The notes below the pieces were generated by a model, which was not told the DNA's origin, did not search any database, and saw only the letters and a program-made list of their open reading frames with translations. A stretch of 64,000 nt of DNA from positions 1,861,945 to 1,925,944 of the forward strand of contig OZ024852.1 in the NCBI GenBank assembly GCA_964017145.1, given 5' to 3'. Shown here one piece after another: positions 23,910-35,347 of this stretch; position 1 is the stretch's first letter, and each line of letters begins with the position of its first letter. The translations under genes and the position numbers were made by a program. Source of the stretch: Agrocybe praecox (taxonomy: Eukaryota; Basidiomycota; Agaricomycetes; Agaricales; Agrocybaceae).

Positions 23910-26809
23910 ATGGCTGCTCGACAACTTCAACCATCTGAATATGAAATCCAACGCGAAGTAGAGGCTCTAAAGGATCTCAGGAGGCGTTCAACAAATCCAG
24001 GTGCCCTTACAATTGACCCTGACCTCCCAAATCAACCCCCTTCTACGTCGCCCACCAGTCCGTATCGGATAGCCAAGTCTCCTGTCCTCCCATCGTCCAA
24101 CGTGGACCTGAATCCCGCTAGTAACCTTGGAGAGGGTAGTGCATCCTCGGATCGCAGTCGTGCTGCAGGAGTCGGTCGTCCATCAGATCCAGCACCGAAC
24201 AACCCAGTCGATGATCCTCTCCATTTGTTCTGGGTTCCGGCCAGCTTGCACCCAGAAATCGCACCTGCAGAGTTCCGCGCGTTTCTCAAAGAACATGCTA
24301 GGTCACCTCCTGCTGAGGGCATGGAATCTCAATTATCGTCGTCTCCCTCTTTGTCCTCGTCTGCAAGCCTCAATCGCAAACGGTCTATGCTAAGTAGGCA
24401 ATACCGTCCGAAGGAAAATGACGGAGTCGAAGAAGAGAATGTAGTCCCAATCAAACGCAATCGTAGTCTTCTGTATCCAACGAATCCAGGGCCACAACTC
24501 ACGATCAGCGACTTACAGAAGTTAGAGGAACTTGCAGAAGAAGCGTCTGAAAGTGACGATCCGTCGAGGCTTCGAAGCGTTTTGAGGAGGAGTCTTAGTA
24601 TGAATATCTCCCCTACTGGTATGTTCACACTATTTTCATGTATAATTTGTGTTCATAGCTTGTAGCTATCGATATGATGGATGAAGTCCCGGACATGGGG
24701 GACGAAGCGGACTCTCCGATCATCGTTCCCCCGCCCGGGCAGATTCTAAGACGCGCAGCTCGAACAAAGATTCGCAAACCAAGTCTTCCCGGAGATGGAG
24801 GAGGGCACCGTTTCGGAGCATCTCGAAGAGGGGCGCAGGCGCCAACTTCTACAGAATCTAGGACGTCTAGTGAGATGTCATCGAGTGATCACGGAGAACC
24901 TGACCTTGCTAATGTCGTTCTACGGCGGCCGACTATCTCAGAGGAAGGTGGTTACAGTGTTACTCGGCCAGAGTCTTATAGCGAAGAGGTCTCTATCTAT
25001 GATTCATACGCTAGAGATGAGGATGAAGAGGTTCCATATATACCGGCTGCCGTTGTGTCAACCCCAACTCCACCGACATTGCTACCTTTGGCCCCCCAAG
25101 AACCATTATCAATACCCTCGCATATAGACGACACGCCTCAAATACCTATTGAAGTCATTTCTACAGCGCCCGAACCGCCAGTAACGGTTATTCACCAACC
25201 GCAACCTCAACGCCTAGCTGTCCCGCAGCCTTCGCCTGAACAGTTACCTCTGTCTAGGACTCCTTCCCCGTCCGAACCCATTTCCGTTAATGAAAGAGCT
25301 GTAACCAATCAATCAACGCCTCCTTTCATCGCGACGCCTCCCATTACACCTCCACCACAGACTAGAAAAGAGAAAGAAAAGGATAAAAGAGGGTTATTTG
25401 GTAAATGGGGCGGTGATAAAAGCAGCAAAAAAGGCAACAAAGACAAAGATCGTGATCGTACGACCTCTGAGAAAGAGAAAGATTCAGGTTTCTTTGGTTC
25501 GCTATTCGGGAAAAAGAAGCAAGAATCAGAATATCAATCTTCTATCACTAGTGGGACGTCCGGACGTGAAGCTGCACAAGCGTTATTGGGAGCCTCTAAA
25601 TCCTCGAAGTCTTATGTTCCGTCAACGTCGCCCGGGTTGGCTCCAGGAATTGGAGGAAATCCCTATGCAAGATACCCTATCCACGTGGAAAGGGCAATTT
25701 ACAGGCTTAGCCATATCAAACTTGCCAACCCAAGGCGTCCTTTATACGAACAAGTCCTCATCAGCAATCTCATGTTCTGGTACCTCGGGGTTATCAACAA
25801 GGCTCAGAATCCTACACCGACTCCTGCCCAACCTACTGTAAATGGAGCACCAAATCCCGCGTCGGTTGAATCCCGCGAAGATACCGAACAGGAGGAAAGG
25901 GAAAGAGAGCAGAGAGAGACAGAGCAAAGGGAGAAAGAATTGAGAGAGAAAGCGGACAGCGAGAGACTGGAGAAAGAACAGAAAGAACGAGAATTGGAAC
26001 AAAAGAAAAAGGAATCTGGAAGACGAGGGTCACTCACGAAGACACCTGCCGGAAACTCGCCAGGTGGACGTCGAGCGGAGATGCCCATCAAAGGTCCTCA
26101 GTATGAAATGCAACACCGTGTAATGGAACAAGAATATGGAGGATACAACGGACCACCTCCTCGAAGTCCTACTGCACCTATACCTATCGCGAACGGGGCT
26201 CCTCAAGGGTATCCTCGCGCTCAGGCGCAGCCACAACCCAATCAATATTCTAATTCTCCTCCAACACAACAGCAACCGCAACTGAGAGGACAGCCGGAGC
26301 AGTATTATTATCAGTCACAACCAGAACATCCCCAACAACGTCCAGGGCTTCCTCCAGGCGCTATGCCCCCCGTTGACCAGTCTGCATGGATGTCGCAGCC
26401 GCAATCACCTTCTCCGACGCCTGCTCAACATATGCCACCCAATTCACCATCCAGCAACAAAAGCCCCCGTCGGTCACGTTCACCGCCATCACATCAGCGA
26501 CAGATACCATCCCGTCAGCATGCCGCTCCTTCAAACCAACCTATGCAATTGCACAATTTGAATACTTCGCAAGAAAGTCTAGGTGACAAGAATGGCGGTT
26601 ATCGCACACCGGGACGGTCTTTGTCTGCCACAGCGACGTCTCCAGCGCTGCCTCCTTCCAACGGTGCTGCTCTTCGCAAAGGAAATAGCGCCAATGCTGC
26701 TATACCATACGATAAGCGACCTCTTACGGGAGATGCAAGGTCTCCTACTGGTGAAGATGAAGATATACCATTGGCCGTTTGGCAACAACAGGCACAACGG
26801 CGAAGATAG
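23910..26809 (+). CDS. ZDS1: Zds1/Zds2 family protein (PP2A-Cdc55 regulator) with long C-terminal tail
   Basis: Yeast Zds1/2 bind PP2A-Cdc55 and act in mitotic exit and polarity. Exons 23910-24618 and 24666-26809 join to 950 aa. The N-terminus has the conserved start-type helix YEIQREVEALKDLRRRSTNP. The Zds C-terminal motif is near residues 575-612: YPIHVERAIYRLSHIKLANP then RRPLYEQVLISNLMFWYL. Before it lies a lysine-rich stretch with two Gly/Phe patches (RGLFGKWGG, SGFFGSLFGKKK) that could contact membrane. After it comes an uninterrupted E/R/K helix (about 640-690, for example EREREQRETEQREKELREK) and about 260 residues of Pro/Gln/Ser-rich low complexity. In yeast the motif sits at the C-terminus, so the tail is notable. 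Bud6 is the next gene. Confidence 0.78.
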
Positions 26810-27377
26810 CCTTCCTCATTCCCGCAGGAATTAATGTCATTCTTTTATTGCTATCATGATTTTCGTCTCCACCATAGACCTTTTAGTTCCACGGATAGCC
26901 ACCCAGATAGTGTACCAAACAGACAAATCTCTTTTTGCCCCTACAATCACCTACTAGCTGTAAGCCTTGCATGTTCTATTTCTCATTTTTCCATACTCTA
27001 TGATGCAGTCCTTTCATTTCTCGCACTAGCTAACTTGTCGACGCTTCTCTTTCTCTATTTGCTATCTTTACCTACAATGGACGGACAATTAATCAAAATC
27101 ATTATGACCAAGGAGCGGGATACATAGTAGATCCGCGAAGTCTTGTATTATATATCCACGAGCAAAAAGGATTTATCGTAGAGCAAAATACGTTTTGCAA
27201 ACATCGTAAATTTACACACCTGTACACACAACTTGGATCTGATGTTTCGGGGAGGACATGTTGCACTTACGCGAATAGAACTAAATTCTCACGGCATCAA
27301 CAAAACAGGGGAATTCTGGCCATTCTCGTCAGTACACCTACCAGCCTTCTAGTGCCTATTCTTTTCTTCCCTCTCCG
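26810..27377. other. Intergenic: ZDS 3' flank and BUD6 promoter
   Basis: AT-rich and pyrimidine-rich gap between two genes on the same strand. A 97-codon plus-strand frame (26834-27127) is hydrophobic but looks like translated pyrimidine-rich UTR. No gene is supported. Confidence 0.4.
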
Positions 27378-30300
27378 ATGTCGCGGTCATCACAAAGCTC
27401 TCAACCAAATGGGCACCAATCTCGGCGCGATAATGCTTCAATTTCGTCTACTGCTTCGGGATCAGGTCGTAGTGAGCGGGGCTCTCGATACCCTTCAGTA
27501 TGTTCGGTTAAAGGTTTCTGTGAACTATTCTTTGATTTCACTTCTACAGCCCGCAGTAGAATCGGCGGTTACTCGCCTTCTTGTGTCTATTAAACAGCTA
27601 CTGGAGGCCCTCACCTTATGGAGTCAACTCAGGATGGATGAGGACGGCGTTAGCAATGTGTATGTGCGTTTAGGGAACGACTTCAATGCAGCTGTAGCGG
27701 CATTTGCTCAATTCAATATTGAAATGAAGTGAGCAGTTCACTGTGAAAATGAGTGTGCCTCGATACTGATAATCTGTAAAGTGAGCTACTTTCCGTGCCG
27801 GATGACCTGCGTACGGTTCTCGAGCAATGCCTAGCGGAAGATGCTACACCAGAGAATCTTGAACTTTATCTGCCAAATGTTAGACAAATCATCACCAATC
27901 TTCTTCAAGGTCTTCGAGGAAAGCAATCTATCTACCGTAGAATCGTCTCGGATCACCGACATAGGTCGGGTGGTACAGATAACGACCGGCCAGATAGTCG
28001 GTCAACGCGGAATAGTGGGACAAGTCGTCGAGAGAATGCACATCGCTCGCAAGGGTCACGACAAATTGCCGAAGATGAACGGTCAGAGACGGAGACCATA
28101 CCTCCGCGAAGAAGTGCCCAACCTTCGAGGCGAAGAGACCTTGTGACGTTGTCGGAACAAAACACAGGCAACAGTGATTTCGTTGGCGGATTCGCTCCTT
28201 CGATTGCAGAACATCCGCCAAATCAACCGGAAGAAGAAACTACAGAAGCTCAACCTTCACATTCTAACGATTATTTTACGTCTGGGGAACGCTCTGATAG
28301 GTCAACACCTACCCCAATGGAAACACAAGACACAGAAGCTTCACCAACACGATACATCGCTCCTACAGTAGATGTGCTCACATCTCCTCCAATGCCTCCT
28401 TCCTCGCCACCACCCGTTCCAGCAAGTGTAAAACGTTACTCATTGGTGGACAGGCCTGTCGAAAGACCAAGCAATCTTGCTCCAACAGTGGTCATTGAGC
28501 CATCGAGCCCCCAATTTGACCAGAATGGACCAGGATCACCTCCTCCCCTGGAGACTCCTCCAATTGATCCTCCTCCAGCAGTGGCTAAATCCCTAGCTGC
28601 TTTAAAATCCGATGCACACCTTGAACGCCGTGCGTCAAAACGATTTTCCATATATAACATTTCAAAGATGACAGGAGCTTCAACGACAAGGGAAAGATCC
28701 GTGAGGAATGCAGCAAGTAATCCGAATCGTCGGTCACTGGCTGCTACCGGAAATCTAACAGCGAACGAGCTTGCTGTTTTGACTGAAGTGGATGACGAGG
28801 AACCGGCACCAGTTGATAAACAAGAACATTCTCTTAGGCGGAAGATTTCACGCTCAAATACTCCAGATGGAAAAAGAGTGCCTGCCGTTCCCCCATTACC
28901 GACAACACCATCACGGTCTCCGGAACCAACCTCATTGGTAGCAGATTCTTCCGTTCTCAGCCAAAATCAAACACCCTCTGATCCTTCCAAAATCACCATT
29001 TTCCTCCAGTTGGGCAGAGAAGTCAAAAAAGCCGTCGTTGACCGGGCAATCTCATTTGCGTCACTCAGAGTCTTGTTTGTCGATAAATTCTCTTATAATC
29101 CCGGACTCGACAACTTCCCGGCGATATATATCCGTGATCCTGCAAGTGGTGTGCAGTACGAATTGGAAGATACAGATGATGTGAAGGAAAAATGTTTAAT
29201 TTCGTTGAATATTGAGCGTGCGTGGTTTCAATATATTCTTCCTAATGCATCCGAATTCATATATTGCGACAGCCCTCGATCAAATTAAACAACATATCGA
29301 CACCCAGATCTCTAATCTCTCTAATGACATCAAGGAATTGAGATCAGCCGTGACCAGCAATAACAGACAGTCATTTCATGCAGACATTGTCGCCCAACCT
29401 CTTGCCGAGAGTACCCCTGCACCTCGACCTACTGATCGACAATTTCACCATGTCGCTCGCCGATTATCACGGTTCATGGGCGACACACCGCCTTCGTTCA
29501 TGCAAATGCAAAATCAACCACCGCTACCGAATTCCTCGCAGTCTATATCAACGCAGATTACGGGCCAGTCTTTGCAGCCACAGATTACGGGCGGTTCTGT
29601 CCTATCGGAATATACAAGCCGGGTGGTGACGGATCTAAAAACGCAATTTGATGAAGTACAGAACCTTCGTAGGGATCTAGGCATCATGAGGCAACTCTAC
29701 ACGGAATTCATGAAGTCGACGAAGGAAAGTCTAGGCACGCTCAAGACACAGACACAGTCAGTGAAGCAGCTTGCGAATTCCAATATTGGCGGTGCAAGGG
29801 AGTATATTGATACTGGCAAGAAGAAGTTGGATATGCGCAGTCAGAATGTTCTGACGGAGGTTGAGCGGTTGCAGGATATTATTGAGGGCATGAAGGATGA
29901 TGTTATCAAGAGGCATGTCACGCCGAACGCCATTCTGTTCAGGAACATCAAGAAGGACATGGACCAGGTTGCGACGGAGCTTGGGAGTCTCTCAGAGCAC
30001 ATCAATACCGTCAAACCGATGTGGAAAAAGACCTGGGAAGAAGAGCTGCAAAATATGATTGAGGAACAACAATTCCTTACCCATCAAGAGGAATTCTTAA
30101 GCGATTTGCAGGAAGACTACAAGGCCATGACGGAGGTGTACGGACATGTGGAGAAGGTTATCACACTTCGCAAACCGAATGGGTCGGGGAAACTCCGAAA
30201 CAGGGCTTTTATACCCCCTCCTAGAGACGAAGTAGGACCTGATGGTGGGCTCAGCAATGTCATGCTGGAGATACGAAATGCATCCGTAGACCCAGATAGG

Positions 30301-30552
30301 AGATTGAAGGCCATCGAAGCCAGCCAGAAAAATAGGGAGAAGGATCTGGCGACGCGCTCAGACGGCATGCAACTTGAGATTCAAGACTTTGTTAGCCAGA
30401 AGAAATTGAGAATGACGGGAGGTGCGGAGGAGGCTGAACGCGTCAGGCAGAAGCGCAGTGAGATAACGCTAAAGGCGATGTTCACTGGTAGTAGTAGTGG
30501 AAGTACTTCACCATCTTTTGGTGTATTGGAAACCCCGCCGGGATCTGCGTAA
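27378..30552 (+). CDS. BUD6: Bud6/Aip3 actin-interacting polarity protein
   Basis: Polarisome component that binds formins and actin monomers and promotes actin-cable nucleation. Exons 27378-27497, 27550-27728, 27782-29217 and 29273-30552 join in frame to 1,004 aa. An N-terminal conserved block (VESAVTRLLVSIKQLLEALT, residues about 42-61, then FNAAVAAFAQFNIEMNELL) is followed by a long Ser/Pro-rich linker. The AIP3 domain begins near residue 500: ITIFLQLGREVKKAVVD, SLRVLFVDKFSY, IYIRDPASGVQYELEDTDDV. After the last intron comes a 400-residue largely coiled-coil core (DQIKQHIDTQISNLSNDIKE; RRDLGIMRQLYTEFM; EELQNMIEEQQFLTHQEEF). Length and order match fungal Bud6. The donor at 29218 removes an open stretch that would otherwise end early. 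Confidence 0.9.
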
Positions 30553-32901
30553 CTTGTCATTTGAGATGCATATGGACTTTCTTCTTCACTTCGTGTTATG
30601 ATTATTTTTGTTCTTATAAACATGGGACCCTCGTTTTAGGCTTATATCGTAGCACTTTTGTTTTGTTTTCACGCTCACCCTTCTTGTCCTTTCCAATTTC
30701 ACTTGTTATTAGTATGCTCCATGGTGGTCACTTCTGTTCGACCAATAATAATACAATTCGGAACAATCTGGGACAATAAACGTGATACAGCAAGTATCAA
30801 AGCATAGATGAATGACAAGAAATCATAAGAAATTTACAAGTGAAGGAAAACACCTGGGATTCAGACATGCTGAGTACGGACTGCTTTTTTGAACCGGTAT
30901 ATTACTCACATAACGGTTTCATAACGAAGCTTGACACAGTTCAACGCTTCACCATCGAGCTGGGTCTTGCTTTGGACTTGGTAGAGCGGAAAGGCTTGAC
31001 GCCTACACTCATTTCGTGCAAGGAGCGAAAATACATGCTTTGGCGCGGTGCTTCAGCGGGGCCACTAAAAGAGCGTGGAAGATCACAAAGAAGTGGTCAA
31101 CTTTCAACCGTTCAAGTAAAATTTGACGAGACATACGGAACACCTGGTGCTGTGGAGGTGGATTGTGGGGCATTTTCTCCAGGCAGGCGCACGCGACTTG
31201 CAGTAAGAAAGAGATATGAAAACTTGAATGGGAAAGAGAAAGGCATGTGGCTTATGAAAAACCAGAGACTGACGGGTATGCTGGAGTCGTGTGCAAGCCG
31301 TAAAATGTGCGTTACTCGTTACTTTATGTGCAATGGGAGGCAATGGGTCGATCGACTCAAGATGAGCCACACAGGAAACCGGTAACCACGGTGGACAAGA
31401 GCCTGAGAAGTCCTTTAAGGCTGTAAAAGATGAGCTTATCAGTGTGCACCGCATTCTTTTACGCGGAAAGAGGGTCGGTCGTCGCTTAGAGGACGTCCCA
31501 GTGGCGGAGTTCGACAAGACAACTTCGGTGGATGTATTACTTACATGTACAACACAATGAACGGTTTTGTCCTCCGCGCTTAAAGTTTATCTTAATGGAT
31601 CTACTTTCATCTCCATCGTCATTTAATATTCACGTTATTATACTCACGACAAGTTGCGGCCTCGCGCCGCTTCAACTTTGAGGGCGCCTCTCTGAAAAAT
31701 TGTAAAGGTTTGAACAGGGAAAATTGGAAGATGGGGAAAGACAAATGGCCACGGTATTCCGGCCCATAATTCCATAAAAGGATGCAAGGCCCAGGCGAAC
31801 GCAAATGAAATTGAAACGGAGAGAATTAGATCGTTTGTCCAGACACGACTGAAGAATAATAAGGATAGAAATCTGCTAAGACTTTGCTTGATTATATAGT
31901 AATGACGTCAAATTGTATTTCATGCGAAATAGACCCACGAGGTGCATGCGCCTCTGCTCCAAATACTCTGGAAAATATGAACACAGGTTCATCCTGGTTC
32001 ATCATATATGAAGTCATGCTACTCAAAAAATTTCAGCTTGACAACAATATAATCGGATTGAAATTGTATTTAAAAACAAGTCAACGTGAGTACCTTTCAT
32101 TCAAATTTCAGACCTCTCCTGCACCCTGGCCAGTCGGTGTATGCCATAAAGTCACTTTTACCTTTTCGATTGCAGGCCTGCCTTCGAATCCCTGAATGCC
32201 TAACGGATACTTTGATTTGAACACCTCGGTAAATACTACCCACGTCCTATGTTTGACGTTCTTGCAGAGTACACCTAATCGTCCATAAGGGCCTACAGAC
32301 CATGCAAGCTTCTGGCCGTAAGGCATCGTCACGGTCAAACACAGTGTTTGCCACACCGATTGGCCCTGAACTGTCCCCGAAATCTACTACAACCCAGCGT
32401 GATCACCTTGCCATTCTACAACGTCCTCATGTCCCAAGCCTCAAATCTACGCAAGACATCAATCAACATAAAAACGCAATGTACTTCCCCAATGATACGC
32501 ACACTTCACAATTATGTTTTTGCTGACTGTTTTTCTAGTGAACGCATTGCGAATGTTTTCGCGAAATGCTAAAATAATAATAATCATACCCTTTTCTAAT
32601 ATTTCCTTTTCTTTGTTTTGTTTATTTATGTAAAGTCATGCATAGGAAAAGAGATTCAAAAACAGAGGCTCGACTCTCAATAGATAGGAAAACACATATT
32701 TCATTGTGCTAACATATTACAATTATGATGTCACGATCCTGTTGATACATTGCATTGGATGAGAAAGAGAGATAACGACAGACAAAGCCATGCGTGAACA
32801 ATTGAACATTCCGACAAATGGGATTAAAAAGACCCAGTCTTTTATCCCCGCTCGTACATATTAAATGGTTTCAGCCTCCAACAACGCCACACTTTAGTAA
32901 T
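30553..32901. other. Gene-poor region, 2.3 kb
   Basis: The longest stretch without a supported gene. It contains the BUD6 3' flank and the downstream side of the CBM19 gene. Overlapping frames exist (plus 30840-31385, 181 codons; minus 31104-31517, 137 codons; minus 32108-32356, 82 codons). The last one looks the most protein-like (HRTWVVFTEVFKSKYPLG) but lacks a convincing start or exon partners and matches nothing I know. A TGACGTCA palindrome lies at 31903-31910. It could be decayed coding sequence or simple spacer. Confidence 0.4.
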
Positions 32902-34541
32902 TTAAGCACCGGTGAGACCTCCGGTAGCGCCCGTAGCCTGAATGCGGCTGAGAGCATCGGCCTCAGTGGTGCAAGCAATGGATGTACCGGGCGAGTTGAC
33001 GAGAGGAAGAGCAGCGCAAGTCAAAGTCGCAGCGCACTTGGTAATGACGAACTTGCCACTGACACATTGAGCGAATCCGCCGGCTACGCAGGCATTTTCA
33101 CCTTCTATACGATGACAAAGAGATATAATTAGCAAGATTGTTTTGTTTTTATTAACGGTATCCTCGGAAGGAATGATGAAACGCACCAGTGCAACTGGAA
33201 GAGGCGGTGAGCTTGGCGAAACTTGCGTTGAGCGCCTGGGCTTTCTTGCCATTGTCAAGTTGGAAGCCAGATCCGCTGCTACCAGTGGAAGGCGCGGAGG
33301 CCTTCGGGGTAGTGGTGGCCTTGTCCTGGTTGGTGCTTCCAGAACCGCTGCTGCCAGAACCAATAGCAGCTCCAGCTGATCCGCTGCCAGTCAAGCCTCC
33401 AGTTGCGCCAGTGGCAGCAATGCGGGTTTCGGCATCGGCTGTGGTTGTGCAAGTGATGGAGGTTCCAGGAGAGTTGACCAATGGAAGAGCGGCACAGGTG
33501 AGAGGAGCAGCACCGCAGGATGTGGTCACAAATTTACCACCGACACATTGTGCGAATGAGGTGCCGACACAAGCGTTTTCACCATCTGAAGGTGTTATCA
33601 AGTTAGTTTTGTGAAAATACAGAAATATGGATACATAAAAAGGCGCGCACCTGTGCATGAAGAGGAAGCGGTCAGGGTGGCAAATTGGGCATTCAACTTT
33701 TGGGCTGCTTGGCCGTTGGAAAGCGCAAAGCCACCTGCACTGCTGGCGGCAGTAGTGGCGGCTGGAGGCGCAGCAACGACGGTGGTAGCTTCAGTAGCGA
33801 CGGCGGTGGCAGTAGCAGCAGGAGGGGCGGCGGCACCACCTTGGTTGCTGCTACCACCTGGCGCGTTGGGATTGGTGGTGATCGTTACTAATTGCTGACC
33901 ATCGGGAATGGGGCCTTGAGGGTTGGCAGGGCAAGAGCCAAGAGGGTTCAGGGGTTTCGTTTGACCGAACGGAATGGTTCCAGCGCCTCCCAGTGTAGCA
34001 CCGCTCGCAAATGTGTTCTGGTTGGATCCTTGGAACTGGCATTGGAACAATCCATTGAGCTCTTGATTCCTGGGCGCGGTTTGACAGTATGGAACGGCAA
34101 CCGAGTTAGGCTAATTGGGGATATGCGTGAGACGGCGAAGTTATTATGGAAAGATAATCAGTACTCACACTATTACGGGGCTGTTGGACAAAGATCTGAG
34201 TGAGTGAAATCATCGCGGCGTCGTTGTTGAGTTGTTTTGCAAGGTCTATCATGTTATCGGCGGCATTTTGCTGCTCACAGTCACCAGCAGCGGCCAACAA
34301 TGTCGTGAACGCAGTGATTGAAAGAGGGTTGCACTTTTGCCCTCCACCCGCAGCGAGCTAAAGTAAGAACAAAGATTAGATGACAGATAGATGTTGAACA
34401 TGGCAGACGAATACATACACAAGCTTGCTCCCACTTGGCCGTAGAGTCCGCGATGACTTGAGCAATGCGCTTGTGCAAAATGGGCGCAGCGCTAGCGGAG
34501 GCGGCGACCAGGCCTACAAATGCAATCGAGAGCTTAACCAT
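32902..34541 (-). CDS. Secreted protein with two tandem CBM19-like (chitin-binding) modules
   Basis: Exons 34419-34541, 34169-34357, 33651-34110, 33187-33585 and 32902-33104 join in frame to 457 aa. The N-terminus is a signal peptide (MVKLSIAFVGLVAASASAAP). A Cys-containing N-terminal region with no assigned fold follows, then Ala/Thr/Gly/Ser-rich linkers and two Cys-rich modules: GENACVGTSFAQCVGGKFV ... APLTCAALPLVNSPGTSITC and GENACVAGGFAQCVSGKFV ... TLTCAALPLVNSPGTSIAC. The pattern resembles family 19 carbohydrate-binding modules of fungal chitinases, so cell-wall chitin binding is inferred; no catalytic domain is visible. Each module is preceded by the same LNAxFAxLTASSSCTG block and a phase-1 intron, showing a duplicated exon unit. 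A TATA box lies upstream. Confidence 0.82.
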
Positions 34542-35347
34542 TCTTGTAATATTTAAGAAAGTTTTTGGAATAAGAGGACTGTATTGCTAGACCTGAGCAA
34601 ATACGCAGCACCGGGCTGGAGAAGTGAAGAGAAAGGGAGGAAGAAAAAGGGAGGGATGGGAGATGAAAGTTGAAAAGCTGAATTTGGCATCCTTTTATAT
34701 TTGGCTGTGGCAGGAACAATGGACCGTCCAATGGAGCATGTGTGGCCCACTGGCCGCTTTGAATCATGGTCTTGATGCTTTCTTAACGCACAAAGATCGT
34801 TGAGTTTGTAAAACCATGACTTATCCATAGTAACTGATTGATGGTGGCCTCGTAAATTGGTAGAAAACTGCGAGAAAGATCCTTCGACTACGAGTCCTGC
34901 TGGTCTTGCCAAGTTGATCACTGAAAGAGGTCGGATGGTTCATTCCGTTGTGGCCGTTGCTTGACAACCGACTCTCCCATACCCTCCGATGCACTGCGGC
35001 GGCCATCCTTTGTCTCATATTTCTCCATTGTCACTACTACCTTGAACTTGTAGGACTGCGTAGATTCTGATAATCACTTTTAATGCCACTCGGGAGACAC
35101 GGAAGGTTTCATACTCATTGTACAGCCTAGAGAAGAGCTGTGTCAATAGATAATGGTGTGACAGCACAAGTAAAAGGGCCTATGTTATATGTAGGGATCC
35201 TGGGCATGAATGGGTTAATATACAACATAGTGAGTGAACGCAGTAGGTATGGTAATCTATATCAGTGTGCATCAGTCATAGTATCAAGTTCGGGTCCCGC
35301 AACAATGTGGGGCGATTGAGGATCGTGTCGCTCTGAAAAATCATCAA
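34542..35347. other. Intergenic: promoter of CBM19 gene and 3' flank of BTB gene
   Basis: About 800 bases. Apart from the TATA box and CT-rich leader there is nothing I can support. Open frames on the minus strand (34534-35018) overlap the promoter and read as translated low-complexity sequence. Confidence 0.45.
34691..34699 (-). promoter_or_regulatory. TATA box of the CBM19 protein gene
   Basis: On the minus strand this reads TATAAAAGG, about 150 bases upstream of the start codon at 34541. It is followed by a pyrimidine-rich stretch (about 34605-34675, minus strand) typical of strongly expressed fungal genes. Confidence 0.6.

Noticed and set aside
30840..31385. 181-codon plus-strand frame downstream of BUD6
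   Set aside because: No recognisable domain, and overlapped by an equally open minus-strand frame; not enough to call a gene.
31903..31910. TGACGTCA palindrome (CRE-like); another at about 890-897
   Set aside because: One lies far from any supported start codon and the other inside an ACC1 intron; single 8-mers of this kind occur by chance.
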